DNA of 52,278 nt from Halarchaeum acidiphilum MH1-52-1 (GCF_000474235.1 NZ_BATA01000009.1:1-52278), one strand, 5' to 3'; shown: positions 42,398 to 50,382, numbered from the stretch's first letter. Notes: generated by a model from the sequence alone, not told the origin. Numbers and translations: made by a program.

Positions 42398-43729
42398 TCA
42401 GTCGACCATCGCGTCGTCGGACACCTTGAGGGCGACATCGAGGGCGGCGATCGCCTCGTCGATCTCGTCGGGCGTGATGGTAAGCGGCGGCGCGACGATA
42501 AGGGTGTTGATCATGTTCGCGACGTACGCGCCGTTCTCGTAGGCCATCCCGGCCACCTGATCGACGACGGTGCTCCCCTTGGCGAGTTTGTCCGACCGTT
42601 CGCCGAACGGCATGCGCTCCTCACTGCTCTTGGTGAGCTCGATACCCCGGAAGAGCCCGACGCCGCGCGTGTCACCCACGCTCGGGTGGGCCGCCGCGAG
42701 CTCCTCAATCCGCTCGCCGAGGTACTCTCCGACCTCGCCGGCGTGCTTGATGAGGTTTCCCTCCTGGTATGTCTCGATCGTCGCGAGCCCCGCCGCGCAC
42801 GCGACCGGGTGGCCGGCGTACGTGTGCCCGTGGGTGAGCATGTTGTCCTCGAAGTGCGCTGCGATCTCCGAGTTCACGATCGTCGCGCCCAGCGGCTGGT
42901 AGGCCCCGGTCAGTCCCTTGGCCATCGTCATGATGTCGGGCTCGACGTCGAAGATGTCGCATCCGAACCACTCGCCGGTCCGGCCGAAGCCGGCCATTAC
43001 CTCATCGCAGATAAGCAACGCACCGTGATTGTGGGCGATTTCCTTCAACCGCGGGAGGTACTCCGCGGGCGGGACGAGGATGCCGTTCGAGCCGACGATC
43101 GGCTCGACGAGTACCGCGGCGACCGTGTCACCCTCGAGCATCAGCATCTCGTCGATATACTCGAGACTCTCCATCGGGTCGAGCGTGGAGCCGTACGCGT
43201 ACGGGTCGGGCGCCTTGATTGCGCCGGGGATCCCGGGCTCGGCGGCGAGTCGACGTGGGTCGCCCGTGACGCTGATCGAACCGTACGTCGCACCGTGATA
43301 GGAGCGGTAGCGCGAGACGACCTTGTCCTTACCGGTGTAGAACTTCGCGATCTTGATCGCGGCCTCAATCGCCTCGGTGCCGCTCGTCGAGAAGAACGTC
43401 TTCGTGAGGTCGCCCGGCGTCACTTCGGCGAGCTTCTGGCCGAGTTTCGCGCGTACCTCCGTGGTGAACCCGGGCGCGAAGTAGGCGCCCTTGGCGGCCT
43501 GCTCGGCGATGGCGTCGGAGACCTTCTCCGCGGAGTGCCCAAGGTTCGAGCACATGAGTTGCCCGGAGAAGTCGATGAACTCGTTGCCGTGCGCGTCGCT
43601 GAAGCGCATGCCGTCGCTGCCGACGACCTGCGTCGGGCTGACCTCGCTCTGGTAGGACCACGTGCCGAAGACGTGCTCCTTGTCCATACGTTCAATTTCG
43701 TTCAGTTGATCTACTTCCTGACGGGACAT
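42398..43729 (-). CDS. Class III aminotransferase 4
   Basis: A 443-residue PLP enzyme. Motifs are STSGTEAIEAAIKIAK, RYRSYHGATYGSISVTG, LICDEVMAGFGRTGEWFG and the Schiff-base Lys in MTMAKGLTGAYQPLGATIV. The N-terminus HVFGTWSYQSEVSPTQVV is typical of taurine/beta-alanine:pyruvate- and polyamine:pyruvate-type transaminases. It is divergent from the methylmalonate-semialdehyde-dehydrogenase-type gene at 43941: beta-alanine transamination gives malonate semialdehyde, a known substrate of that dehydrogenase. ATG 43729 follows a TATA-like gtttaatc near 43759-43766. Confidence 0.87.
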   Translation of the reverse strand: MSRQEVDQLNEIERMDKEHVFGTWSYQSEVSPTQVVGSDGMRFSDAHGNEFIDFSGQLMCSNLGHSAEKVSDAIAEQAAKGAYFAPGFTTEVRAKLGQKLAEVTPGDLTKTFFSTSGTEAIEAAIKIAKFYTGKDKVVSRYRSYHGATYGSISVTGDPRRLAAEPGIPGAIKAPDPYAYGSTLDPMESLEYIDEMLMLEGDTVAAVLVEPIVGSNGILVPPAEYLPRLKEIAHNHGALLICDEVMAGFGRTGEWFGCDIFDVEPDIMTMAKGLTGAYQPLGATIVNSEIAAHFEDNMLTHGHTYAGHPVACAAGLATIETYQEGNLIKHAGEVGEYLGERIEELAAAHPSVGDTRGVGLFRGIELTKSSEERMPFGERSDKLAKGSTVVDQVAGMAYENGAYVANMINTLIVAPPLTITPDEIDEAIAALDVALKVSDDAMVD

Positions 43730-43940
43730 CGTGTAACCCCACTTTCAGCCGATGTATGATTAAACTTTGTACTGTAAGGCACACATAAGACATTGTTCTA
43801 ACGCTGAGCTGCTCGGTAGACGCGTATCCACGTCGCCCGACTGCAATGGAATCTGTCCATATATATAATAGATATCGCGAATACTATTCATATATTACAG
43901 AATATTTAAGGTGTGGTACAGTCGAGCTAGGCCTGTACCC

Positions 43941-45413
43941 ATGACAGCCGAAGAGACGCAGTACGGAGAAGTGCAGAACTACGTGAACGGGGGGTGGGTC
44001 GACGCGAGCGACGAGGGCCAGCGCGTCGTGAACCCGGCGACCGGCGAGACGATTGCGAACGTCGACTTCAGCTCCGAGAGCGACATCGACGAGGTCGTCG
44101 CCGCCGGCCAGTCCGCCTTCGAGGAGTGGCGCCAGGCGCCCATCGAGGAGCGCATTCAACCCCTGTTCGAACTCAAGCGGCTCCTCGAGGAGCACCAGGA
44201 CGAACTCGCCGAGCTCCTCGTAGAGGAGCACGGCAAGACGTTCGGCGAAGCGAAGGGCGAGCTTCGCCGCGGTATCGAGAACGTCGAGGTCGCCTGCGGC
44301 ATCCCGACGCTCATGCAAGGCGGTCACGTCGAGAACGCCGCCCCGCGAATCGACGAGACCGCTGTCCGCCAGCCACTCGGCGTCTACGCGGCGATTACGC
44401 CATTCAACTTCCCCGGCATGATCCCGCTCTGGTTCCTCCCGTACGCGGTCGCCACTGGGAACGCCTTCATCCTCAAGCCCAGCGAGCGCGACCCGCTCAC
44501 CTCCGAGCGGATGTTCGAGCTCGTCGACGAGGCCGGCTTCCCGGACGGTATCGTCCAGCTCGTCAACGGTGGCGTCGACACGGTCAACGCCATCCTCGAG
44601 CACGACGGTATCGAGGGCGTCTCCTTCGTCGGCAGCACGCCCGTCGCGCGCACCATCTACGAGAAGGCGGCCGCGAACGGCAAGCGCGTGCAGGCACAGG
44701 GCGGCGCGAAGAACCACGTCATCGTCACCGAGAGCGCGGACCTCGAATTCGCCGCCTCGAAGGCCGTCAGCTCCGCGCTGGCCTGCGGCGGCGAGCGCTG
44801 TCTCGCGAACGACGTCCTCGTCGTCGAGGAGTCCGTCTACGACGAGTTCCTCGACCTCGTGGTTGAGGAGGCCGAATCGCAGGTCGTCGGCTACGGCCTC
44901 GACGACGAGACGACTGTCGGCGCGCTCATCACGCCCGAACACGAGGAGCGCGTCCGTGAGTTCGTCGAGAGCGGTATCGAGGAGGGTGCCGAACTCGTCG
45001 TCGACGGTCGCGACGTTGAAGTCGAGGGCTACGAGGGCGGCAACTTCCTGGGCCCGTGCGTCTTCAGCGGCGTCGACCCCGATATGAAGATCGTCCGTGA
45101 GGAGATCTTCGGCCCCGTCCTCGGTCTGATATCCGCCAGCGGCATCGACGAAGCCATCGAGATCCTGAACGTGAGTGAGTTTGGGAACGCGGCGAGTCTC
45201 TTCACGGGGAGTGGCGTGGAAGCCCAGAAGTTCCGCCACAACGCCGAAGCGGGCAACCTCGCGGTGAATGCCGGGACGGCCGCGCCGATGGCGTTCTTCC
45301 ACTTTGGCGGCGCGAAGGACTCGTTCTTTGGCGACCTCCACGCCCAGGCCGAGGACGTCGTCCGCTTTTACACCGACGAGCGCGTCTACATCGAGCGCTG
45401 GCCCGACGCCTGA
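43941..45413 (+). CDS. mmsA: Methylmalonate/malonate-semialdehyde dehydrogenase (CoA-acylating)
   Basis: A 490-residue enzyme of the CoA-dependent aldehyde dehydrogenase group that converts malonate or methylmalonate semialdehyde to acetyl- or propionyl-CoA with loss of CO2. Family features are AITPFNFPGMIPLWFLPYAVATGN, FVGSTPVARTIYEKA, QAQGGAKNHVIV (where other aldehyde dehydrogenases have ELGGK) and the catalytic Cys in GGERCLAND. ATG 43941 is preceded by a TATA-like aatattta (43901-43908). The longer frame to 43911 would start inside the promoter. Divergent from aminotransferase 4, with which it may form a beta-alanine or aminopropanal-derived route. Confidence 0.9.
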   Translation: MTAEETQYGEVQNYVNGGWVDASDEGQRVVNPATGETIANVDFSSESDIDEVVAAGQSAFEEWRQAPIEERIQPLFELKRLLEEHQDELAELLVEEHGKTFGEAKGELRRGIENVEVACGIPTLMQGGHVENAAPRIDETAVRQPLGVYAAITPFNFPGMIPLWFLPYAVATGNAFILKPSERDPLTSERMFELVDEAGFPDGIVQLVNGGVDTVNAILEHDGIEGVSFVGSTPVARTIYEKAAANGKRVQAQGGAKNHVIVTESADLEFAASKAVSSALACGGERCLANDVLVVEESVYDEFLDLVVEEAESQVVGYGLDDETTVGALITPEHEERVREFVESGIEEGAELVVDGRDVEVEGYEGGNFLGPCVFSGVDPDMKIVREEIFGPVLGLISASGIDEAIEILNVSEFGNAASLFTGSGVEAQKFRHNAEAGNLAVNAGTAAPMAFFHFGGAKDSFFGDLHAQAEDVVRFYTDERVYIERWPDA

Positions 45414-45673
45414 GAGGCGCCGCGCGGCGCGCATCGTCATTTGATCGACTCCTTCTTTCGCGGATGAACGGCGAGCAGCGGCACCGACCGCAGGATGGTC
45501 GCTCGCTACCGGATCAAGTTCAGCGCTCGACGGCGCCGTGAGCGTCGCTGTTCGTCGACGCGCTCGAACAATATGTCGTCGAACCATCCGTTCTAGTTTT
45601 GTAGCGGGTCGGAGTGAAATTTACCGGGCCTAAACACGTACACCTGTACAATACAGGGGTGTCATAGAACAAC

Positions 45674-46726
45674 TATAGTAGGCGGTAGAACTTCCTGCCT
45701 AGAGAGGGTTGTAGTATGTAATGGAACACCTCGACGAGATCTCCATCGAAGAGCTCCAAGAGACTCTCGACAACGTTGAGGGGAAGAAGCCCACAAAGCG
45801 ACTGTTGGCCGCGATTGCGTACAAAAACGGTGTCACCCAAACCGAGCTAGCCGGATGGTACGATACCGGTCGTCGAACGATCTACAGTTGGCTCAAGCGG
45901 CTCGACACCGACGAGCCGCTTGCGAAGGCTGTGACTGATATTAAGCGAACTGGGAGAAACCGAAAACCCTCAGAATTCCAGTAACAAGAGTTCGAGGACG
46001 CTGTCCACGACCCACCTGAGGAAGTTGGAATCGACGCGCCGGCGTGGACGCCGGCGCTCGCCCAAGAATACCTCAATGACGCTTTCGACGTGGAGTACTC
46101 AATCCCGAGCTGTCGGCGGCTGTCGAAAGAAACGGGATTGGGCTATCAAAAACCACGCCGGACAGCCGCTGAATCCAAGGAGGACGAGCAAGAGAAATTC
46201 CGCGACGAGCTCAAAAAAAAGCGGCGGGAGATGGACGTCACCGTAGTCTGTATCGACCAGACCAAGAAATCCGTGCAAGTTGAGCCGCGTGGTTTCCGCG
46301 CGGCACGCGGCCTTCGGTCGAGCTCTCTGGACAGCGCGAGTGGACGTGCTTGCTGGGCGCGATCACCGAAGACGGTGATCGTTTCTTCTCCCGGTTTGAA
46401 GAGGACGTTACCGCCGAGCACGCGAAACATTTCATTTCAGCATTATGCGAAGAGTTCGAAGATGATTTGCTCGTCGTCCTTGATGGGGCGCCATATTTTC
46501 AGGCGTCGGCCGTCACGAGCCTCGCGGATCGTGACGACCTCGCCTTCGTGACGCTTCCATCGTACTCACCAGAGCGGAACCCTGTCGAGAAGCGCTGGAG
46601 ACAGCTTCAAGCCGCTCTAAGCAATCGCTTCTTTGATTCACTTACCGCGCTCACCACCGCAATCGATAGCGCTCTCGATCAGCTCACTATCCCAAAAGTA
46701 AGCAATTATTTCTAATCGATGCTATA
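45674..46726 (+). mobile_element. IS630-type element, copy D
   Basis: TATAGTAGG at 45674-45682 and the complement of TATAGC at 46721-46726 are the inverted ends with TA borders. Length (1053 bp) and sequence match copy A at 3101-4150, in the opposite orientation. Confidence 0.8.
45721..46715 (+). pseudogene. IS630-type transposase, copy D, same stop and frameshift as copy A
   Basis: ATG 45721 begins MEHLDEISIEELQETLDNVEG. The helix-turn-helix GVTQTELAGWYDTGRRTIYSW is followed by an in-frame TAA at 45982-45984 after SEFQ, and the protein continues in frame (FEDAVHDPPEEVGIDAPAW ... VVCIDQTKKS). A -1 shift near 46290, after VEPRG, leads to WFPRGTRPSVELS ... LVVLDGAPYF ... NPVEKRW and a stop at 46715. 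Copy A has both lesions at the same codons, though the two copies differ by roughly a tenth of residues. The DDE residues are present here, but LNP is RNP. Confidence 0.82.
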
Positions 46727-46741
46727 GTTCCTCGAGCGAAG

Positions 46742-46925
46742 TCACCGCACGACCCCCATCTCGTCCGTCTGCAACTCCGCAAGGGTCTCCTCACCGTACT
46801 GCTCGTCTGCGGTCTGGTGGTGTTGGTGGAGGCGGTAGGCGTTCCGGAGCCGTTCATCGTCGTCCGTGATTGCCCAATACGGGCGCTTATGCCGCACCAG
46901 ACCGCACTCCTTCAGTCGTGGCAGA
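46742..46925 (-). pseudogene. Fragment of a haloarchaeal winged-helix protein
   Basis: The minus strand reads KECGLVRHKRPYWAITDDDERLRNAYRLHQHHQTADEQYGEETLAEL to a stop at 46742-46744. It looks like the end of a winged-helix regulator, but it is fused directly to glycosyltransferase-derived sequence, so this is a mosaic remnant. The family was not identified. Confidence 0.4.
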
Positions 46926-47545
46926 TACGTGTCCAGTGCATCCCCCGCAATCGGTCCCAGCTGAACTTCCTCGCTCGCTCCACCGGATCGGTCGGTGGGC
47001 GCTCTCCATTCAGCGCCCGTTCGAGGACGTCCGCGACGCCGTCCACCGTCGGCGCCGCGAGGAAATCCGCGTCGTCGACGACCTCATCCACAGCCGACTC
47101 CGGGTGGTCCGCGGCGATCACGACACAGCCCGCCGCCATCGCCTCCGCGGCCGTAATTCCGAATCCCCCCTCGTCGACGGCGACGCGAAGATCTCGGCGG
47201 CGCGCATCTGCGCCAAGACGTCCTCGTACTCCTCCAGGAATCCCGTGAACGTGATCCGCGATCTGCACTTCCGAGACCGGCCGCTTGTGCCGCAAGCGCC
47301 TCGCTCCGGGCCGTCTCCGACGATGCCGAGCGTCTCGACCGTCGACACCCGATCGAACGCCTCCAGCAGCACGTCGACCCGCTTGTCCTCGATCAACCGG
47401 CCCACGAACAAGACATCGAACCCATCAGTCGCAGATTCCGCACTCCGAATCCGCTCGACGTCGATACCGTTCGGAACGATCCCGATGGTGTCGCGTGCAG
47501 GACTAATTGTGGTGAGACGGTCGACCGTGATCGACTTCCAGATTT
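46926..47545 (-). pseudogene. Group 1 (GT4-type) glycosyltransferase, 5'-truncated and frameshifted
   Basis: Starting near 47490 the minus strand gives GIVPNGIDVERI, VLFVGRLIEDKRVDVLLEAFDRV, LGIVGDGPER, RITFTGFLEEYEDVLAQMRAAEIFASPSTR, then in another frame GFGITAAEAMAAGCVVIAADHPESAVDEVVDD and VADVLERALNGERPPTDP. The GR-xxxKxxDxLL and FG(I)xxxEAMAxG motifs are those of GT4-type transferases. The N-terminal acceptor domain is missing and at least two shifts exist. A related C-terminal scrap lies at 49995-50155. Confidence 0.75.
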
Positions 47546-47548
47546 CGG

Positions 47549-47998
47549 TCAGGCGGATGCAGGTGATTCCGAGCTCTCGCCGACCGACTTGTTTAGCTCG
47601 ACCTCGATCTTGATGGTGTCGTAGGGAACGTACGGCTTCTTCGCCCCGCCTTCTTCGCGGAAATGGACGATTCCGTACTCGTTGAGAATCTGGACGTCAT
47701 CGTGCACCTGTCGAATGTCCCGATCGAGGCGATCGGCGAGGTTGCGGATGCTCTCTGCTGGCTCGTTCATTAGACTCCGGACTATCTCCAACCGGCGAGG
47801 GGTGAGAACGCGCTGAAGCCGGCTGGCGTCCTGGAAGTTGACGACGTGCGGGACTTCTTCGCCGTCTTCCCAGCGTTCCGCGCGGTCGAGAACGCTTTTT
47901 TTGTGTTCGTCGAATGGCTTCGACGTGATGCGGAGCGTAGCCGGGTGCTCGGCGTCGTTCGGCGGCGTGTGGGCGTTGTCAGGCGAATTTGTCGTCAT
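47549..47998 (-). CDS. HVO_A0114-type winged-helix DNA-binding protein (putative antitoxin)
   Basis: A 149-residue protein. The C-terminal half is a winged helix (LTPRRLEIVRSLMNEPAESIRNLADRLDRDIRQVHDDVQILNEYGIVHF) after a polar N-terminus (ITSKPFDEHKKSVLDRAERWEDGEEVPHVVNFQD) typical of haloarchaeal HVO_A0114-family proteins. Its start lies inside the end of the upstream gene (20-base overlap), a coupling common in toxin-antitoxin pairs. In such pairs this protein would bind DNA and probably neutralise or regulate its partner. The antitoxin role is inferred from the pairing. Confidence 0.75.
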   Translation of the reverse strand: MTTNSPDNAHTPPNDAEHPATLRITSKPFDEHKKSVLDRAERWEDGEEVPHVVNFQDASRLQRVLTPRRLEIVRSLMNEPAESIRNLADRLDRDIRQVHDDVQILNEYGIVHFREEGGAKKPYVPYDTIKIEVELNKSVGESSESPASA

Positions 47999-48308
47999 GG
48001 ATGGTTTCGACCTCGTTTAGGAATTTCTCGATGTGGGGGCGAAGACCTTCGAATTCGATTCCCTTTACCTCGCCACGGTAGTGGCGATGATGGCGGCCAA
48101 CGCCGTGGGCGTCGTTGGCGTTGTCGTACCGGAGGATCTGTTCATCGCCGGGTCCGAGGTACTGGAAACTATACTTCAATCCCTCGGGGAACTCCTCACT
48201 TGTCGGGACGTCCCAGGCGAGAATCCGCCACCGGTCACCGGAGGGGAATTCGTCGTCTTCTTCGAGGATCTTCGTCGCGGGCATCGGGATCCCTTGTGTT
48301 GTCCACAT
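47979..48308 (-). CDS. TumE-like (DUF6516) protein, putative toxin
   Basis: A 109-residue protein with the DUF6516/TumE pattern: LKYSFQYLGPGDEQILRYDNANDAHGVGRHHRHYRG, then VKGIEFEGLRPHIEKFLNEVE. The HHRH stretch and RYDN-xHG are the conserved core. ATG 48308 is used; ATG 48284 (MPATKIL) is an alternative start. It overlaps the winged-helix gene by 20 bases. TumE proteins are described as toxins of type II-like modules; whether this one is toxic is not shown by sequence. Confidence 0.7.
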   Translation of the reverse strand: MWTTQGIPMPATKILEEDDEFPSGDRWRILAWDVPTSEEFPEGLKYSFQYLGPGDEQILRYDNANDAHGVGRHHRHYRGEVKGIEFEGLRPHIEKFLNEVETIHDDKFA

Positions 48309-48373
48309 AGGACATCACCGTCTACGGACATAGGTGTTGTGGTAGCGCCACAGCATACACTCGGGGAGTGCCA

Positions 48374-48403
48374 GTGAAGTACCGCGCGCACGGTGGCGCG
48401 CGG
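48374..48403 (-). ncRNA. Hairpin right end of a TnpB element (omega-RNA-like relic), minus strand
   Basis: On the minus strand a perfect 8-base stem (ccgcgcgc / gcgcgcgg) is followed directly by TACTTCAC. The same hairpin-plus-TACTTCAC arrangement occurs on the plus strand at 48885-48912. It lies just past the stop of the TnpB remnant, where IS200/IS605 right ends and their guide-RNA scaffold are expected. Expression is unknown. Confidence 0.45.
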
Positions 48404-48412
48404 CGTCCGTGT

Positions 48413-48688
48413 CTATCCCGGATGGGGAGCAACGGGCTTTAATTCCTCTCGCGCTTCCCCAGTGGGGTCGCGCCGACCACTGCGGTCGGTCACACCCGAA
48501 CACGAGACGTGTCCGTGAGAGTCGCCCCCTTCACCGAGGCCCGATGCCGTCCGTCTCACCGTCCACACACGTGGAAGGGTTTCGAGAGACGGCACATTCT
48601 CATCTTCTCTGTCGAACCACTCTTGGCAGACGCATACCGCCGCTTTCCGATCTGCGTGATCCTGAAACCGACACTCCGTACACCATCG
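48413..48688 (-). pseudogene. C-terminal remnant of a TnpB (IS200/IS605) protein
   Basis: From the MITE border the minus strand reads HRWCTECRFQDHADRKAAVCVCQEW, the second half of the TnpB zinc finger (CxxC-x-DHADRKAA), and continues ENVPSLETLPRVWTVRRTASG ... ELKPVAPHPG to a stop at 48413. The RuvC-like catalytic part lies beyond the MITE and is absent. The element was therefore cut at the zinc finger by the MITE insertion. The upstream TumE-type pair is unrelated. Confidence 0.7.
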
Positions 48689-48811
48689 GTGTTCGGTTAA
48701 GCCTGACGCGCCGGTTCAGAGAGGGTTGAGCAGTGTTCAATTCCGTCGTGTACAGCCAAATCAGGGAGTCTCGGAAGGCGTAGAATATTACTGGGAGTGT
48801 TAACCGAACAC
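48689..48811. mobile_element. MITE family A, copy 2 (123 bp)
   Basis: Ends are GTGTTCGGTTAA (48689-48700) and its complement (48800-48811), extended outward by CATC(C/G). It is in inverted orientation to copy 1 at 4570-4692: read backwards it starts GTGTTCGGTTAACACT and CAGTAATATT as copy 1 does. The core length is identical. It interrupts a TnpB gene, and copy 1 also interrupts a transposase gene. Confidence 0.75.
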
Positions 48812-48853
48812 GGATGGTCGAGGGGAATTAAATTCGTCTGCGACGGCACGCCC

Positions 48854-48912
48854 CGTCTTGGGTCGTGCGGTCAAGACGGTGAAGCCTCGGGGCTTGTCCC
48901 CGAGGTACTTCA
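48854..48912 (+). ncRNA. Hairpin right end of a TnpB element (omega-RNA-like relic), plus strand
   Basis: Two stem-loops stand in tandem: ccgtcttg with caagacgg (48854-48878), then cctcgggg/ccccgagg with a five-base loop, flanked by gaag and TACTTCAC (48881-48912). Such paired hairpins at an IS200/IS605 right end match the scaffold of TnpB guide RNAs, whose guide is the sequence just outside the element. Here the outside sequence is the 3' end of the PemK-like gene. No intact TnpB gene adjoins. Confidence 0.45.
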
Positions 48913-49260
48913 CGGTCGAATCATGTCGTCAACAGCGTCCGCGATGAGTTCCATGCCTTCGTCAGTGAGGCGTCCCTGCGGGAGCGTATCGTCAATACTG
49001 GAGAGCGGAATCGTATAAATGGCCCACGGGAGAACGTACGTGGTCTTCTTGAGGTGGGCATTCGTGATGACGTCGTTCGGGAGTACAGGCGTCGAGTGGC
49101 CGTACCGGTCGTCGGCCTTCGTGCCGAGACACACGACGGTCGCTTCCTCTTCGAGGTAGGGTCGTTCGGCATCCGAGATGACAACGACAGGCCGTGGATT
49201 CGTATGAGCGCCCGTTGGAACGTCTGCGAAGACGAGGCTCCCCTGAAAGTACCACGTCAT
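48910..49260 (-). CDS. PemK/MazF-like toxin
   Basis: A 116-residue protein with the PemK/MazF barrel pattern: YFQGSLVFADVPTGAHTNPRPVVVISD, EEEATVVCLGTKADDRY, LKKTTYVLPWAIYTIPLSSIDDTLPQGRLT. Family members are sequence-specific endoribonucleases. The gene starts 9 bases after the end of the upstream winged-helix gene, forming a two-gene unit. Its last bases overlap the TACTTCAC end of a TnpB-type right end, so an IS200/IS605 element once inserted at, or next to, its 3' end. Enzyme activity is not proven. Confidence 0.75.
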   Translation of the reverse strand: MTWYFQGSLVFADVPTGAHTNPRPVVVISDAERPYLEEEATVVCLGTKADDRYGHSTPVLPNDVITNAHLKKTTYVLPWAIYTIPLSSIDDTLPQGRLTDEGMELIADAVDDMIRP

Positions 49261-49269
49261 ACCGAGTCG

Positions 49270-49722
49270 TCAGTCCTGCTCGGAATCGTCAGTACTCTCG
49301 ATCCAGTCCTCAGGGGTAGGTCCTTCAGTAGTGCCGCTGTCCTGCTCAGCCCCAGACTGTGCGTCACTCGTCGGATTCTCACCTGTCTGCTCAATATCGG
49401 CAGGAGTGAACTCATCGTCGTAGCGGTCAGTGAGGTCCTGAACCTGAACGAGGCCGCGAGCGAATCGTCGGAGATCGTCGCGGCTCTCAAGCGCGTGATA
49501 GTAGCCGTCAGCGGTCTTCCCGATGTCGCCGTCGTTCAGAAGGCGGGTGAGCGTACCCGTGATGCTCCCCTTCGGGATATCCGCAAGTCGGTCGTGGATT
49601 TCAGAGGGTGTGAACCCGTAGTTGGGGTTCGTGTAGAGGAGTCGGATAATGGCGGCCTTGTTCGTACGTGGGTCGATACCGACGTCGTCGGATGGATCGT
49701 GCGTTCGGAGGTCAACAGGCAT
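49270..49722 (-). CDS. Winged-helix protein, putative antitoxin of the PemK-like gene
   Basis: A 150-residue protein. Residues 20-85 look like a winged helix (NKAAIIRLLYTNPNYGFTPSEIHDRLADIPKGSITGTLTRLLNDGDIGKTADGYYHAL), and the C-terminal 50 residues are acidic, probably disordered (DAQSGAEQDSGTTEGPTPEDW), which is common for antitoxin tails. It precedes the PemK-like gene by 9 bases. Regulation of the pair by this protein is inferred. No close relative was recognised beyond haloarchaeal MarR/winged-helix partners of PemK. Confidence 0.65.
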   Translation of the reverse strand: MPVDLRTHDPSDDVGIDPRTNKAAIIRLLYTNPNYGFTPSEIHDRLADIPKGSITGTLTRLLNDGDIGKTADGYYHALESRDDLRRFARGLVQVQDLTDRYDDEFTPADIEQTGENPTSDAQSGAEQDSGTTEGPTPEDWIESTDDSEQD

Positions 49723-49994
49723 CGTACGTTTCTGTAGTTAATTGTAGGCGATTGCAGGCAATAAATGTTCGACTGAGACGAGACGCGAAGAGCTGACTCC
49801 GCTGTTGTCCGTTCACGTAACTCCATCGCGGCCAGCCACTCATCCAGACACCCCATGCCCAACGCATGCTCGACCACCTCACACCGAGCCAGCACGGGAT
49901 CCTCGACAGGCCGTTCCTCGCGACACCAAACCGACAGCCCACTACGGCGGCAGATTATCGATGCTCACGACAGCACCACCAGAGCCTCCTACAC
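49723..49994. other. Stretch without a gene upstream of the toxin-antitoxin pair
   Basis: It should contain the promoter of the 49722 gene (AT-rich caattaacta near 49735-49745). No coding content or strong repeat was seen in the rest. Confidence 0.35.
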
Positions 49995-50155
49995 TCACCA
50001 CTCGCCGTCGCGCGCCGCCCGATACGCCTCGAGTGCATCCGCCGCGACCTGCCCCCAGTCGAAGCGCTATGTACGCGCCACCGGATCCGTCGGTAGTCGC
50101 TCGCCCGCTAGCGCTTCCCCAAGCACGTCCGCGACGCCGTCGACAGTTGGACAGC
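49995..50155 (-). pseudogene. C-terminal scrap of a glycosyltransferase
   Basis: The minus strand reads PTVDGVADVLGEALAGERLPTDPVART, a stop, then RFDWGQVAADALEAYRAARDGEW and the stop at 49995. It matches the C-terminus of the GT4-type remnant at 46.9-47.5 kb (VDGVADVLERALNGERPPTDPVERAR), so two related glycosyltransferase pieces flank the toxin-antitoxin region. Confidence 0.6.
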
Positions 50156-50324
50156 CGCTTCTGGAACATCATCTCGGTATGCGATGTACTGTGTGCGCTT
50201 CGTCCCGAGGAGTGGCGTGCGTGGATGCTGTTCAGTTTCCAGCGCTGTGTCGAGGTACTGTCGGCCGCGTCGCCTACCGGCATCATACATCGTTGCGGCT
50301 GGCGGACCGCTACCCCCTCTACTT

Positions 50325-50373
50325 CTCTTGGGGGCGACACCCCTGACCGGTGGCGACGCAACTCACCAGCGAT
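50325..50373. repeat. Short direct repeat, copy 1
   Basis: The sequence tgggggcga followed by acc and ggtggcgacgcaactcaccagcg recurs at 51601-51645 with few changes. It lies just beyond the stop of the gene at 50383. Function unknown. Confidence 0.5.
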
Positions 50374-50382
50374 GGTGCACAG

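Noticed and set aside
43884-45587. 567-codon open frame opposite the MmsA-type gene
   Set aside because: Antisense shadow of a gene with intact motifs; the translation is low-complexity Val/Arg/Asp/Leu.
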